Assembly: GCF_900105245.1 (NCBI RefSeq)
Contig: NZ_FNSZ01000001.1
Span: 5,702,001 to 5,766,000, forward strand
DNA: 64,000 bases
Direction of reading: 5' to 3'
Origin: Streptomyces sp. 1222.5
GTDB lineage: Bacteria; Actinomycetota; Actinomycetes; Streptomycetales; Streptomycetaceae
The position numbers were made by a program, and so were the translations under genes. Shown one piece after another: positions 8,051 through 18,879 of this stretch. The stretch's first letter is position 1. Each line of letters opens with the position of its first letter. The notes under the pieces are model-generated. The model did no database searches, was not told the origin of the DNA, and saw only the letters and a list, made by a program, of their open reading frames with translations.

Positions 8051-9264
8051 CGGGGCACCGCGCGGGAGCGGGGCCGCGGCGACGCCGTCCACGCCAGCGC
8101 GAGAAAGAGCGCACCGGCTGCCGCGTACAGAGCCGAGAGAGCCAACTCCAAGCCTCCCTGGCGCAGTTCGGGCCGGCCCGTGCCGTGGGGCACCCACCAG
8201 GGCACGTACGAGCAGAAGACCAGCAGCACGCCCACGGCCGGCGCCCTGCGGCCGCGTGTCCACAGCAGCAGGACCAGTGGCACGCACCACACCCAGTGGT
8301 GGGTCCAGGACACCGGACTCACCAGCAGCGCCGTGACCGCGCAGGCGCACACCGCCCAGGCCCGCCGGCCGCGCAACTCCGCCGCGACCGCCACCGCGAG
8401 TCCCAGGGCGGCCGCCACGGCCGCCGACGCGGTCCACAGGCCCCCCGGGTCGGGTGTGTGCAGCAGGCGGGCCAGCACGCCGCGCAGGGCCTGGTTGGCG
8501 GTCTCCTCCGCGTGGCCGACCCGGCTCGCGCGGAAGACGGCGTCCGTCCAGAACCGCCAGGAGTCGTACGGCAGGACGGCCGCCGTCAGCGCCGTCGCCC
8601 CGGCGAACGCGACGGCCGCCCCGCGCGCGTGCCGCAGCCAGGGCCCACCGTCCCGGCCGCCCAGCCGGGCCACGACGCCCGCGGCGAGCAGGAACACCGG
8701 GAACAGCGCGGGTGTCAGCTTCACCGCGGCGGCCAGCCCCAGGCCCGCCCCGGCCCAGCGGTCGGAGCCGCCGACCGGGCGGCGTGACAGGTCCCACAGC
8801 ACCAGGACGGCCAGCAGCAGATTGACCTGGCCGTAGCGCAGGGTCGTCCACACCGGCTCGCACCACACGGCCGACGCCGCCACCCACCAGACGGTGTCCA
8901 CGCGCGCGTGCCCGACTAGCCTCAGCGACAGCCGTACGAACACCACCAGCAGGACGAGGTTCGCCGCCGTCGCCAGCGCGCGCAGCGGCGCGGTGTCCAG
9001 CAGCGTCAGCGGGGTGAACAGCAGGGCCGCGAAGGGCGGGTAGGTGGTGGGCAGGTGTGCGGCCGTGGCGCGCAGCGCGTAGAGGTCGCCGCCCGCGCGC
9101 ACGGTGGCGCCCTCGGCCCGGTAGACCATCAGGTCGATCATCGACACGTGCGCGGCGTGCTGCGCGGCCCAGAACACCGCGAAGGACACGAGGCACACGG
9201 CCGGCGCAACCGGCACCCGGCGCCGGGTCGCTGACGGCACGATCAAGGTCACGAAAGCCGACAT
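8029..9264 (-). CDS. GT87 family polyprenol-phosphate-mannose-type glycosyltransferase
   Basis: The 411-residue product is an integral membrane protein with about ten hydrophobic segments and the DUF2029/GT87 look: a first extracytoplasmic loop with DLMVYRAEG (the Asp being the expected catalytic position) and DLYALRATAAHLPTTYPPFAALLFTPL, a typical family segment. Actinobacterial members add mannose or arabinose units from polyprenyl-phosphate donors to lipoglycans or glycoproteins outside the membrane; the exact acceptor here is unknown. No ribosome binding site is seen and TACAGC lies just upstream of the ATG, so it may be leaderless. It is transcribed alone between the two tRNA-Ala genes. 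Confidence 0.85.
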   Translation of the reverse strand: MSAFVTLIVPSATRRRVPVAPAVCLVSFAVFWAAQHAAHVSMIDLMVYRAEGATVRAGGDLYALRATAAHLPTTYPPFAALLFTPLTLLDTAPLRALATAANLVLLVVFVRLSLRLVGHARVDTVWWVAASAVWCEPVWTTLRYGQVNLLLAVLVLWDLSRRPVGGSDRWAGAGLGLAAAVKLTPALFPVFLLAAGVVARLGGRDGGPWLRHARGAAVAFAGATALTAAVLPYDSWRFWTDAVFRASRVGHAEETANQALRGVLARLLHTPDPGGLWTASAAVAAALGLAVAVAAELRGRRAWAVCACAVTALLVSPVSWTHHWVWCVPLVLLLWTRGRRAPAVGVLLVFCSYVPWWVPHGTGRPELRQGGLELALSALYAAAGALFLALAWTASPRPRSRAVPRQAVTKE

Positions 9265-9297
9265 TAGCGGCTGTACCGGCGCGAACCCGAAACCGAT

Positions 9298-9326
9298 TTG
9301 GTGCTGCGTCCGCGGCCCTGTAATGT
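9298..9326 (+). promoter_or_regulatory. Promoter of tRNA-Ala copy 2
   Basis: TTGGTG (9298-9303) and TAATGT (9321-9326) are spaced by exactly 17 bases, 41 bases before the tRNA. It starts just outside the divergent GT87 gene. Confidence 0.65.
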
Positions 9327-9367
9327 TTACGACGTCGCCGGGGGAACCAGGCGGAACAGCAGAATAC

Positions 9368-9440
9368 GGGGCTATAGCTCAGTTGGTAGAGCGCCTGCAT
9401 GGCATGCAGGAGGTCAGGAGTTCAATTCTCCTTAGCTCCA
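9368..9440 (+). tRNA. tRNA-Ala(GGC), copy 2
   Basis: Every base is identical to the tRNA at 7282-7354, including the GGC anticodon (9401-9403), and CCA is again not encoded. The identity continues three bases past the 3' end (CAG) and then stops. The upstream flanks differ, with an independent promoter. Confidence 0.97.
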
Positions 9441-9447
9441 CAGAAAT

Positions 9448-9483
9448 CGAAGGCGGACCATCCTCGCGGATGGTCCGCCTTCG
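9448..9483 (+). terminator. Intrinsic terminator after tRNA-Ala copy 2
   Basis: A 16-base perfect stem (CGAAGGCGGACCATCC with its complement) closes on the loop TCGC, eight bases after the tRNA. Because the NuoF-like gene ends at 9559 on the other strand, the same hairpin may also stop transcripts from that side. Confidence 0.85.
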
Positions 9484-9558
9484 TCGTGTTCACGGGCACA
9501 AGGGCCCCCGAACGGGCGGGCGGGTCACCCGGCTCGGGTGACCCGCCCCTCGTCGCCT

Positions 9559-11169
9559 TCAGCGGCCGAGAGCGCGCCGGCCGCGTCCCTGGGACAGCAC
9601 CGGCAGGTTGCGCGACGGCGCCTGCCCGCGCGTGTCCTCTTCCAGGCGCAGGGCCAGCGCGGGGCAGCGGCGCACCGCGCGCAGCGCCTTCGCCTCCGCG
9701 TACCGCGGCACCTGGGCCTGGGCGACGGTCGGGAACCCGTCGGCGCCGAGTTCGAACACCTCCGGGAGGATGTCGGCGCACAGGCCGTGGCCCCGGCACA
9801 GCGTCCAGTCGACGTAGATCTTCTGGCGGCTCGCGCCGGTCTCCTCGGCTTCCGGGCCGCCCGTGATGCCCGCGGGCGCCCTGCCCCCCTCGAAGAGCGG
9901 CAGAACGCCCTCCACGGGCCGTCCGCAGCCGTTCCCGAGCACATGGGCGGCCAGGTCGTCGGTGAACGCCTTGATGGTCGACTCCAGGAACATCGCCGAG
10001 CCGTCCGGGTGCGAACACGCCCCGCGCCGCTTGACGTTCTTCGCGACCTGCTTCAGCGCCTCCAGGGCGGCCGGTCCGCCGCCGTTGAGGATGTCCTCCA
10101 GCCCGCGCGCGGCGGCGGGCAGTCCGAGGTAGCACGGGCCGCACTGGCCGGCGCTCTCCTCGGCCAGCCACTGGGCCACCCGCAGCGACTCGCCCAGCGG
10201 GCAGGTCTCCTGAGTGATCGGCAGGATCGCGCCCGCGCCCAGCGCACCGCCCACCGCGTCCAGGGAGTTCCGGGAGACGATCGCCTCGTCGACCGTGGCC
10301 GCGTCGATCCACTTGCCGTGGTAGCCGCCGGTCAGCACACCCTGCGGCACCGGCGGGGCCCCGGCGAGCTGCAGCACGTAGCGCAGCGGCACGCCGGTGG
10401 GGACCTCGAGCACCATCGGGCGGGCGACCGCGCCGGACACGGTGAGCATGACGGTGCCGGGCTCGTCGTACAGGCCGGTGTTGCCGTACCGCTCGGGGCC
10501 GATGCGGGCGGCGATGGCCAGCTGGGCGAACGTCTCCGCGTTCGACAGCAGGGTCGGCGCGCCGCCCACGCCGGTCTGCGACGCGCTGATCTTGCGGCCC
10601 GGCGGGATGGCGGGGCCGCCGTCGATCGAGCGGATCAGCGAGGCCGCGGCGCCGGTGACCATGCGGACCGGGTTGCGCTGCACCCACGCGCGCAGCGCCG
10701 ATCGCCGGCTGTTGCTCAGGCCGCGTTCGGCGAGCGCGGCCTCCATGGAGCGCTGTGTGGACTCGCGCGTGACACCGATCACGAGCGTGCGGGCACCGAG
10801 CGCCTCGGCGCACAGCAGCGCGCCGTCCAGGATGAGGTGCGGGGCGCGGTTGATGAGGACCGTGTCCTTGCGGCAGGCCGGTTCGTCCTCACTGCCGTTG
10901 ACGACGACGACCGGCCGTACCCCGCGCTTGATCGCCGACTCGGCGACCGAACGCAGCTTCTTGTGGAAGGGGAAGCCCGCGCCGCCCCGCCCCTTGAGGT
11001 TGATGCGTTCGGCGAGCTGGGCGAGCTGTTCGCCGCCCAGCGGGTCGAGCGGCCCGTGCACCTTCAGATGCATGGGCAGGTCGAGCCGCTCCACAAGGTC
11101 GAAGCCCGACGTGAGCTGGGGAAGCCCGACCACGCGGACTTCGGGTACGTCGGGCAGGGCCTCGTTCAC
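9559..11169 (-). CDS. NuoF-like flavoprotein fused to a C-terminal ferredoxin
   Basis: The 536-residue product has the 51 kDa/NuoF fold: the FMN/NADH site GRGGAGFP (about residues 59-66), NGSEDEPA, the SLBB region and an Fe-S region with ESAGQCGPC (about 345-353) and GACSHPDG (about 390). In NuoF the first motif is normally ESCGxCxPC, so one of the four cluster ligands is Ala here. Residues about 445-515 form a small ferredoxin with CRGHGLC and RRCPALAL, the three-cysteine pattern of [3Fe-4S] types. The GTG start overlaps the stop of the membrane haem gene (GTGA). Together they probably move electrons between a soluble NAD(P)H or flavin donor and the membrane; the partner is unknown. Confidence 0.86.
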   Translation of the reverse strand: MNEALPDVPEVRVVGLPQLTSGFDLVERLDLPMHLKVHGPLDPLGGEQLAQLAERINLKGRGGAGFPFHKKLRSVAESAIKRGVRPVVVVNGSEDEPACRKDTVLINRAPHLILDGALLCAEALGARTLVIGVTRESTQRSMEAALAERGLSNSRRSALRAWVQRNPVRMVTGAAASLIRSIDGGPAIPPGRKISASQTGVGGAPTLLSNAETFAQLAIAARIGPERYGNTGLYDEPGTVMLTVSGAVARPMVLEVPTGVPLRYVLQLAGAPPVPQGVLTGGYHGKWIDAATVDEAIVSRNSLDAVGGALGAGAILPITQETCPLGESLRVAQWLAEESAGQCGPCYLGLPAAARGLEDILNGGGPAALEALKQVAKNVKRRGACSHPDGSAMFLESTIKAFTDDLAAHVLGNGCGRPVEGVLPLFEGGRAPAGITGGPEAEETGASRQKIYVDWTLCRGHGLCADILPEVFELGADGFPTVAQAQVPRYAEAKALRAVRRCPALALRLEEDTRGQAPSRNLPVLSQGRGRRALGR

Positions 11170-12458
11170 CTATAGCCTCCGGAAGGCATGTTCCAAGGTT
11201 CGCCCGAACCCGGTGCCTCGTAGGAGGCGCCGGGGGTTGGTTCAGTGGCGGGACCGCTGTTGAACGTGTCACCCGGGTTGTACGTGCCGTAGTACCCGTT
11301 CGTCTCACCGGTGTCGTACACATCACTTCCGCCGTATCCGGGCGTGCCCGGATTGCCGTAGGCCGGGATGGTGTATCCGGTGTCCTGCAGCGGGTCGTAC
11401 GCGGACGGCGGCGCCTCGCCGACCGGCGGCGGGGACGGGACAGGCCAGCTGCCCGACGTGCTGGAGGGGCCGTCCACGCGCGGGACGGCCTGCGTGGGCT
11501 GGAGGTCCAGCGGCAGGTCCATGCGAGCGGTCTGCCCGGTCGCGTAGGGATCCTGGCCGCGGCCCGGTGTGGACACCGCGCGGTAGGCTGCCGCGAAACC
11601 GGCGCCGGACTCCGCGGGTGACTGGTAGAGGGGCGCGGCGCCGGCCGGAGCGGACGCCCGCGACCTCGCGTCGCGCCGCCCCTCGCGTTCCCGGCGGCCC
11701 TCGTAGCCCGGCATGCCCTGGCCGCCGGCCCGGGAACGGCTCGCGTCCAGCTCCTCCAGGCCGGGCCGCTCCGAGCTGCCGAACAGGGCCACCAGCCGGT
11801 CGGCGACCTTGCGCTTGACCGGGCGCGGGGCGGCGCGCAGGGCCAGGGCGCCCATCACGCCGAGCAGGGACAGGCTGTAGAGGATCACGAAGACCGGCTT
11901 GGCCGTGCGACCCGCGTAGAGCCCGTGGATCAGCGCGGCGCACCAGGCCGGATAGGCCAGCATGTGCATGGCGCGCCAGCGCGCGGCGACCGGTGCGGGG
12001 GTGGCGAAGTTGCTGCGCAGGGCGCCGGTGACGCCCACGAAGATCATCAGTAGGCCGGCCAGGGAACCGAGGCCGATCAGGCCCGCGATCCCGGTCAGGC
12101 CGAGTGAGAAGGGGATGATCGCCGCGATCAGCGGTGCGTGGCCGAGCGCCACCTTGGTGGTGATGTGCAGCAGCAGGAACGCGATCGAGGCGACCGCGGT
12201 CGTCCGGTGCACCGCCTGGCCGACGATGCGCTGGCGCGTGTTCAGGAAGATCCGGTCCTGGGCGAACAGGCCCCAGATCACCGAGCAGCTCAGCGACACC
12301 AGCGACAGCACGCCCGCGCCGAAGTTCAGGAAGGACTGGAACTGGTCGCCTCCGACCAGCACGAGCACGGGTATGAGCAGCAGGACGACAGCGGACGCCA
12401 CCCCGTAGGCCGAGCGGCCGGGCCGGGGGAGCGAGCTGGTACTACGACGAGGGTTCAT
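11166..12458 (-). CDS. Haem b-type membrane protein (ferric reductase/cytochrome b-like)
   Basis: The 430-residue product has about six transmembrane helices in its first 270 residues. Histidines in QAVHRTT, LLLHITTK, RAMHMLAY and ALIHGLYAG occupy helix positions that fit two b haems, as in ferric-reductase-like and cytochrome b proteins. The remaining 150 residues are a cytoplasmic low-complexity tail rich in Arg, Gly, Pro, Tyr and Thr with several acidic PY repeats. ATG 12458 is chosen because GGAG lies nine bases upstream; longer frames start in the divergent leader region. It is co-translated with the NuoF-like gene, so this is probably an electron-transfer module. Confidence 0.85.
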   Translation of the reverse strand: MNPRRSTSSLPRPGRSAYGVASAVVLLLIPVLVLVGGDQFQSFLNFGAGVLSLVSLSCSVIWGLFAQDRIFLNTRQRIVGQAVHRTTAVASIAFLLLHITTKVALGHAPLIAAIIPFSLGLTGIAGLIGLGSLAGLLMIFVGVTGALRSNFATPAPVAARWRAMHMLAYPAWCAALIHGLYAGRTAKPVFVILYSLSLLGVMGALALRAAPRPVKRKVADRLVALFGSSERPGLEELDASRSRAGGQGMPGYEGRREREGRRDARSRASAPAGAAPLYQSPAESGAGFAAAYRAVSTPGRGQDPYATGQTARMDLPLDLQPTQAVPRVDGPSSTSGSWPVPSPPPVGEAPPSAYDPLQDTGYTIPAYGNPGTPGYGGSDVYDTGETNGYYGTYNPGDTFNSGPATEPTPGASYEAPGSGEPWNMPSGGYR

Positions 12459-12517
12459 GGGGGCACTCCGAGCAGTTCCGGGAAAGCGGTCCCGCTGCCG
12501 AACTCTAAGTGGCGTCA

Positions 12518-12562
12518 TACTGATCAGTACGAGGCTTTGCGTTATTGCGTTGTTATCAACGC
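12518..12562. promoter_or_regulatory. Palindromes in the divergent haem-gene/leuS control region
   Basis: Two AT-richer palindromes lie 60-100 bases upstream of the haem-protein gene: TACTGATCAGTA (12518-12529, perfect) and GCGTTG-TTAT-CAACGC (12547-12562, flanked by ATT and ACAAT). Either could be an operator. The sequence CTGATCAGTAC occurs again at 12744-12754 in the leuS leader. No other gene is seen in 12459-12708. Confidence 0.4.
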
Positions 12563-12696
12563 ACAATCTGATTGCCGGGGTGCCCCTTAAGGGGCGGTTC
12601 GCGAAGTAATCCTTGACCTTGGTTCCGTTCCGTCGGGGTTCCTGGCATGTCCACAAGGGATACGGAAGCGCGTCGCGGCTTGCTCAAGGCCTGCGG

Positions 12697-12702
12697 TACC
12701 CT
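12697..12702 (+). promoter_or_regulatory. leuS: -10 element of the leuS leader transcript
   Basis: TACCCT ends six bases before the ATG of the leader peptide, matching the spacing seen at other probable leaderless genes in this window. No good -35 hexamer is visible at 16-18 bases. Confidence 0.5.
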
Positions 12703-12708
12703 AACGCC

Positions 12709-12747
12709 ATGCGTGCCGTACGCCTTCTGCTTAGCGGGCCGCGCTGA
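12709..12747 (+). CDS. leuS leader peptide, 12 residues, Leu-rich
   Basis: The short frame reads MRAVRLLLSGPR and ends in TGA. Three adjacent leucine codons are CTT, CTG and CTT; CTT is rare in such a GC-rich genome, so a shortage of charged tRNA-Leu would stall ribosomes here. There is no Shine-Dalgarno, and the -10 box places the transcription start at the ATG, so it is probably leaderless. A hairpin region and an intrinsic terminator follow before leuS. Both frame and codon choice are seen in the sequence; the attenuation role is inferred. Confidence 0.75.
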   Translation: MRAVRLLLSGPR

Positions 12748-12753
12748 TCAGTA

Positions 12754-12781
12754 CCGACCCCCGGTCGAACCGTGAGGTCGG
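12754..12781 (+). promoter_or_regulatory. leuS: Alternative hairpins in the leuS leader
   Basis: CCGACC (12754-12759) can pair with GGTCGG (12776-12781), but CGACC (12755-12759) can instead close a tight hairpin with GGTCG (12763-12767). The two pairings exclude each other, as expected for an attenuator switch. Confidence 0.45.
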
Positions 12782-12795
12782 CATCGGCGCGGCGT

Positions 12796-12819
12796 CCCCT
12801 CCTGTGTGAGGGGTTTTTT
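12796..12819 (+). terminator. leuS: Attenuator terminator upstream of leuS
   Basis: CCCCTC pairs with GAGGGG around the loop CTGTGT and is followed by six T residues, 55 bases before the leuS start. A T-run terminator is unusual in this GC-rich window and here sits within a 5' leader, after a leucine-rich leader peptide. Confidence 0.8.
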
Positions 12820-12874
12820 CGTTTCTCGGATGACGCAGCCGCAGGCAGAGACGATCGATGGAGCTTTGAGGATC

Positions 12875-15737
<2,863 letters not shown>

Positions 15738-15748
<11 letters not shown>

Positions 15749-15790
15749 CCCGCGTGATCGTGTGACCGCGTGATCGTGTGATCGTGTGAG
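15738..15790 (+). repeat. Short tandem repeat at the 3' end of leuS
   Basis: The octamer-like unit GTGATCGT / GTGACCGC repeats about six times across the leuS stop codon and into the intergenic region. In the leuS frame it encodes the last Val-Thr-Ala; the rest is untranslated. Confidence 0.75.
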
Positions 15791-15935
15791 GGGGTGACGT
15801 CCCGGGCCGGGCGCGACCGGCGTCGGGGTAGTCCCCTACGGGCAGGTTCGGGGTTCATCCGGAACTCCGGACCTGCCTGCTGCGTTTACCGTGGAGAGCA
15901 CAGCGGTACGCGCTGTGCCCATCGGAGGAGGCGTC

Positions 15936-16664
15936 GTGGAAGCAGTGATCGCCGTGTTCGCCCTTCTCTTCCTGCTCTTCATCGGCCTGGGCGCCTACGC
16001 CACGGTCAAGGCGGTCGGCGCCGCCAAGCGCGGGGTGGACCGGACCATCGCGCAGGCCCGCCGCACGGTCGAGGACCACACCCTGCGCGCCAAGTCCTTC
16101 GCCCAGCTCGGCCCGGCCGGCGAGATCGCCCAACTGCGCCTCGCGCTGCGCACCTCCATGCGCGCCACACAGGACGCCTTGCAGGCGGGCGCGGCCGAGG
16201 ACGAGTCGCTGAAGGAGTCCGTCGGCCTCTTCGAGCGGCTCAGCGCGCACGGCCACGAACTGGACGCGGACCTCAAGCGCCTGGAGACCGAGCCGGACCG
16301 GGCCACGCTCACGGCGCGCCTGCCCGAACTGCGCGAACGCACCGAGCGCATCACCAAGTCCGCCGACTCGCTGCGCTGGGCCGTCCGCGACCGCGCGCGC
16401 CGCTTCGCCGAGGACGACCTGGGCTCGCTGAGCGCCCAGATCGACATCGAGGCGGACGCCCTGCGCCACTGGACGCGGACGGACATGGGCCGGAATTCCG
16501 CGCCGTGGCCGGAGGACCCCGCCGCCGACGGACCGGCCGCCTCCCGGCAGCGCACGCCCGGCTCCGCCCCCACGGAGGAGCCCGCCCCCCAGGCGATCAC
16601 CCCGCCGTCGCCGCGTCCCGCCTACCCCTGGCAGAAGAAGCCCCGCCCCGAGAGCACCGCCTGA
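15936..16664 (+). CDS. Membrane-anchored coiled-coil protein
   Basis: The 242-residue product begins with one transmembrane helix (about residues 2-22, AVIAVFALLFLLFIGLGAYA) and continues into a long charged helical region (about 30-180) with heptad-like Leu/Ala spacing, then a disordered Pro/Ala-rich tail. No family is recognised with certainty. GTG 15936 has a strong GGAGGAG six bases upstream, which decides against a start at 15891. It lies between leuS and the DegV gene in its own transcription unit. Confidence 0.85.
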   Translation: MEAVIAVFALLFLLFIGLGAYATVKAVGAAKRGVDRTIAQARRTVEDHTLRAKSFAQLGPAGEIAQLRLALRTSMRATQDALQAGAAEDESLKESVGLFERLSAHGHELDADLKRLETEPDRATLTARLPELRERTERITKSADSLRWAVRDRARRFAEDDLGSLSAQIDIEADALRHWTRTDMGRNSAPWPEDPAADGPAASRQRTPGSAPTEEPAPQAITPPSPRPAYPWQKKPRPESTA

Positions 16665-16733
16665 GGCGCGGTTCCGGGCCCGCACCAGGGGCCGGGCTGC
16701 CACGCGCCCGGTACGGCAGGTAACCTCCAGCTC

Positions 16734-17579
16734 ATGTCCCGCCATGTCGCGATCGTCACCGATTCAACGGCCTACCTGCCGACGCGGATGATGGAGCGCC
16801 ACGGCATCACCGCGGTACCCCTGACCGTGGTCCTCGGCGACCGGGCGCTCGAAGAGGGCACCGAGATCTCGACCCGCTCCCTCGCGCAGGCGCTGCAGAA
16901 GCGGCGTTCCGTCACCACCTCCCGGCCCAGCCCGCAGGTCTTCGCGGAGACGTACCGCAGGGTCGCCGAGTCCGGTGCGTCCGGCATCGTCTCCCTGCAC
17001 CTGTCCGCCGAACTGTCCGGCACCAACGACGCGGCCGTCCTCGCGGCACGCGAGGCGCCGGTGCCGGTGCGGGTGGTGGACACCGGGATGGTCGCGATGG
17101 CCCTCGGCTTCTGCGCGCTCGCCGCCGCCGAGGTGGCCGAGGCCGGCGGCACGATGGACGAGGCGGTCACGGCAGCCGAGAAGCGGGCCGCGGGCACGTC
17201 CGCCTACTTCTACGTCGACACCCTCGACTATCTGCGCCGCGGCGGCCGCATCGGAGCCGCGCAGGCACTCCTCGGCTCCGCACTCGCCGTCAAACCCCTG
17301 CTCCAGCTGGACGGCGGCCGCATCGAGCTGCTCGAGAAGGTACGTACGGCGTCGAAGGCGATCGCCCGGCTCGAGGAGATCGCCGCGGAGCGTGCGGGCG
17401 GCGCGGAGGTCGACATCGCCGTCCACCATCTCGCCGCCCCGGAACGGGCCGCCGCGCTCGCCGACCGGCTGCGGGCACGGGTGCCGGGCCTGGCCGACCT
17501 GCATGTCAGCGAGGTCGGAGCGGTGATCGGGGCGCACACGGGCCCCGGGTTGCTCGGAGCGGTGGTCTCACCCCGCTGA
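16734..17579 (+). CDS. DegV family fatty-acid-binding protein
   Basis: DegV/FakB proteins bind a fatty acid in a buried cleft and, in firmicutes, present it to the kinase FakA. The 281-residue product has the family start VTDSTAYLP (about residues 8-16), VTTSRPSPQ, LSAELSGTND, and the C-terminal GAVIGAHTGPGLLG. No FakA-type kinase is visible in the window, so substrate and partner are unknown. TAACCT (16721-16726) ends seven bases before the ATG and there is no Shine-Dalgarno, so it may be leaderless. The comEA gene follows after 136 bases. Confidence 0.93.
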   Translation: MSRHVAIVTDSTAYLPTRMMERHGITAVPLTVVLGDRALEEGTEISTRSLAQALQKRRSVTTSRPSPQVFAETYRRVAESGASGIVSLHLSAELSGTNDAAVLAAREAPVPVRVVDTGMVAMALGFCALAAAEVAEAGGTMDEAVTAAEKRAAGTSAYFYVDTLDYLRRGGRIGAAQALLGSALAVKPLLQLDGGRIELLEKVRTASKAIARLEEIAAERAGGAEVDIAVHHLAAPERAAALADRLRARVPGLADLHVSEVGAVIGAHTGPGLLGAVVSPR

Positions 17580-17715
17580 CGGGGGCGGCCCGTCGGCTGG
17601 GGCCAGGTGGTTCGGACCGGCTGGTGCGGGTGACGGAGTTGTCCACAAGTCGGCGGTCGTCCCCGGGAATTGACCAAGATCATTGCGAAGCGGTGGGATG
17701 TTCCATCCTCGTCGC

Positions 17716-18879
17716 ATGGCACTTCGATCACGTTCCCGCACAGCCACTCCGACCAGCGGTCCCGGCCGCGGCCCGGCCTCCGACGGCCGCGTCCGGAGCC
17801 ATCGTGACTCCGGGTTCCGCCGTGGCACCGGCCACCGGCGGGGCAGCGAGCACCGCCGCGTCCGCCCCCGGCCTCCGGCACCGGCGGAGGAGCTGCGCCG
17901 CCGCGCGGAACTGCTCTTCGGTGAACGAGCGGTGCGGCCACGGGAGTCGGACAATGGGCCGCCGGACGGGGCGGGGCTTCCGGCGAACGCGACGACGTCG
18001 ACGGCGGCGACAGCGTCGACGGCGGCGGGGACGGCGACGACGAGGGTGGAGGGTCCGGCGCCCGGACCGAGTCCGCTCCGTACGGCGACCGCACCGGTGC
18101 CGCCGACGGCTCAGGAACCCGAAGCGGTGGACACCGATGTCCTGTTGGAGCCGGAGGCGGCGCCCACCCCGCTGAGCCGGCGGGAGCGAGCCGGGACGGC
18201 GCTGCGGGAGCGGATGCCGCTGTGGCTCCAGGCGCGGTGCGGCGTCGAGCGACGGGGAGTCGTGGCGCTCACCGTGGTGCTCGTGGCCGCCGCCGTGTTC
18301 GCCGTGCAGCACTTCTGGACCGGCCGCACCCAGTCCGTGAGCGCCCCTCAAGTGGTGCGTGCCGAGGCGCCCTTCGCCCGGGAACGCCCGGACGCCAAGG
18401 GCTCGGAGGCCGTGGTCGCCTCGGCGGCGCCCGGCAGCCGGATCGTCGTGGACGTCAGCGGCAAGGTCCGCGAACCCGGCATCCACCGGCTGCCGGCCGG
18501 CTCGCGGGTGGCCGACGCCCTGCGAGCCGCGGGCGGCGTGCGGCCGGGCGCGCGCACCGACGGGCTCAACCGGGCCCGATTCCTGGTGGACGGCGAGCAG
18601 ATCGTCGTCGGCACGCCCGCCGGGGCGCCGGCACCACCGGGTCTCCCCGCCGGCACCACCCCCGGAGGCGCGGGCAGGGGCCCCGCGGCTCCGGTCTCCC
18701 TGAACACCGCCACCGCCGACCAGCTCGACGCCCTGCCCGGGGTCGGCCCGGTCCTGGCCCAGCACATCCTGGCCTACCGCACCCAGCACGGCGGCTTCCG
18801 GTCGGTGGACGAACTCCGTGAGGTCAACGGGATCGGCGACCGCCGCTTCTCCGATCTGCGGAACCTGGTCCGGCCATGA
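17716..18879 (+). CDS. comEA: ComEA-like DNA-binding protein
   Basis: The 387-residue product has a long, poorly ordered cytoplasmic N-terminal region rich in Arg, Pro, Thr and Ala (about residues 1-170), one transmembrane helix (about 188-208), an extracytoplasmic SLBB domain (IVVDVSGKVREPGIHRL) and a C-terminal helix-hairpin-helix pair (LDALPGVGPVLAQHI and LREVNGIGDRRFSDL). ComEA-type proteins bind DNA outside the membrane and hand it to ComEC. The N-terminal extension is much longer than in classic ComEA. The start is uncertain: ATG 17716 is used, ATG 17698 and TTG 17683 are in frame. It overlaps comEC by four bases. Confidence 0.88.
   Translation: MALRSRSRTATPTSGPGRGPASDGRVRSHRDSGFRRGTGHRRGSEHRRVRPRPPAPAEELRRRAELLFGERAVRPRESDNGPPDGAGLPANATTSTAATASTAAGTATTRVEGPAPGPSPLRTATAPVPPTAQEPEAVDTDVLLEPEAAPTPLSRRERAGTALRERMPLWLQARCGVERRGVVALTVVLVAAAVFAVQHFWTGRTQSVSAPQVVRAEAPFARERPDAKGSEAVVASAAPGSRIVVDVSGKVREPGIHRLPAGSRVADALRAAGGVRPGARTDGLNRARFLVDGEQIVVGTPAGAPAPPGLPAGTTPGGAGRGPAAPVSLNTATADQLDALPGVGPVLAQHILAYRTQHGGFRSVDELREVNGIGDRRFSDLRNLVRP

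Noticed and set aside
7282..9440. Integrated genetic element between the tRNA-Ala copies
   Set aside because: No integrase or excisionase gene is present, and both tRNA copies have full structure with separate promoters and terminators.
12806..12874. Upstream GTG start for leuS at 12806
   Set aside because: The frame would begin inside the loop of the terminator hairpin; ATG 12875 has a GAGG and matches the usual leuS N-terminus.
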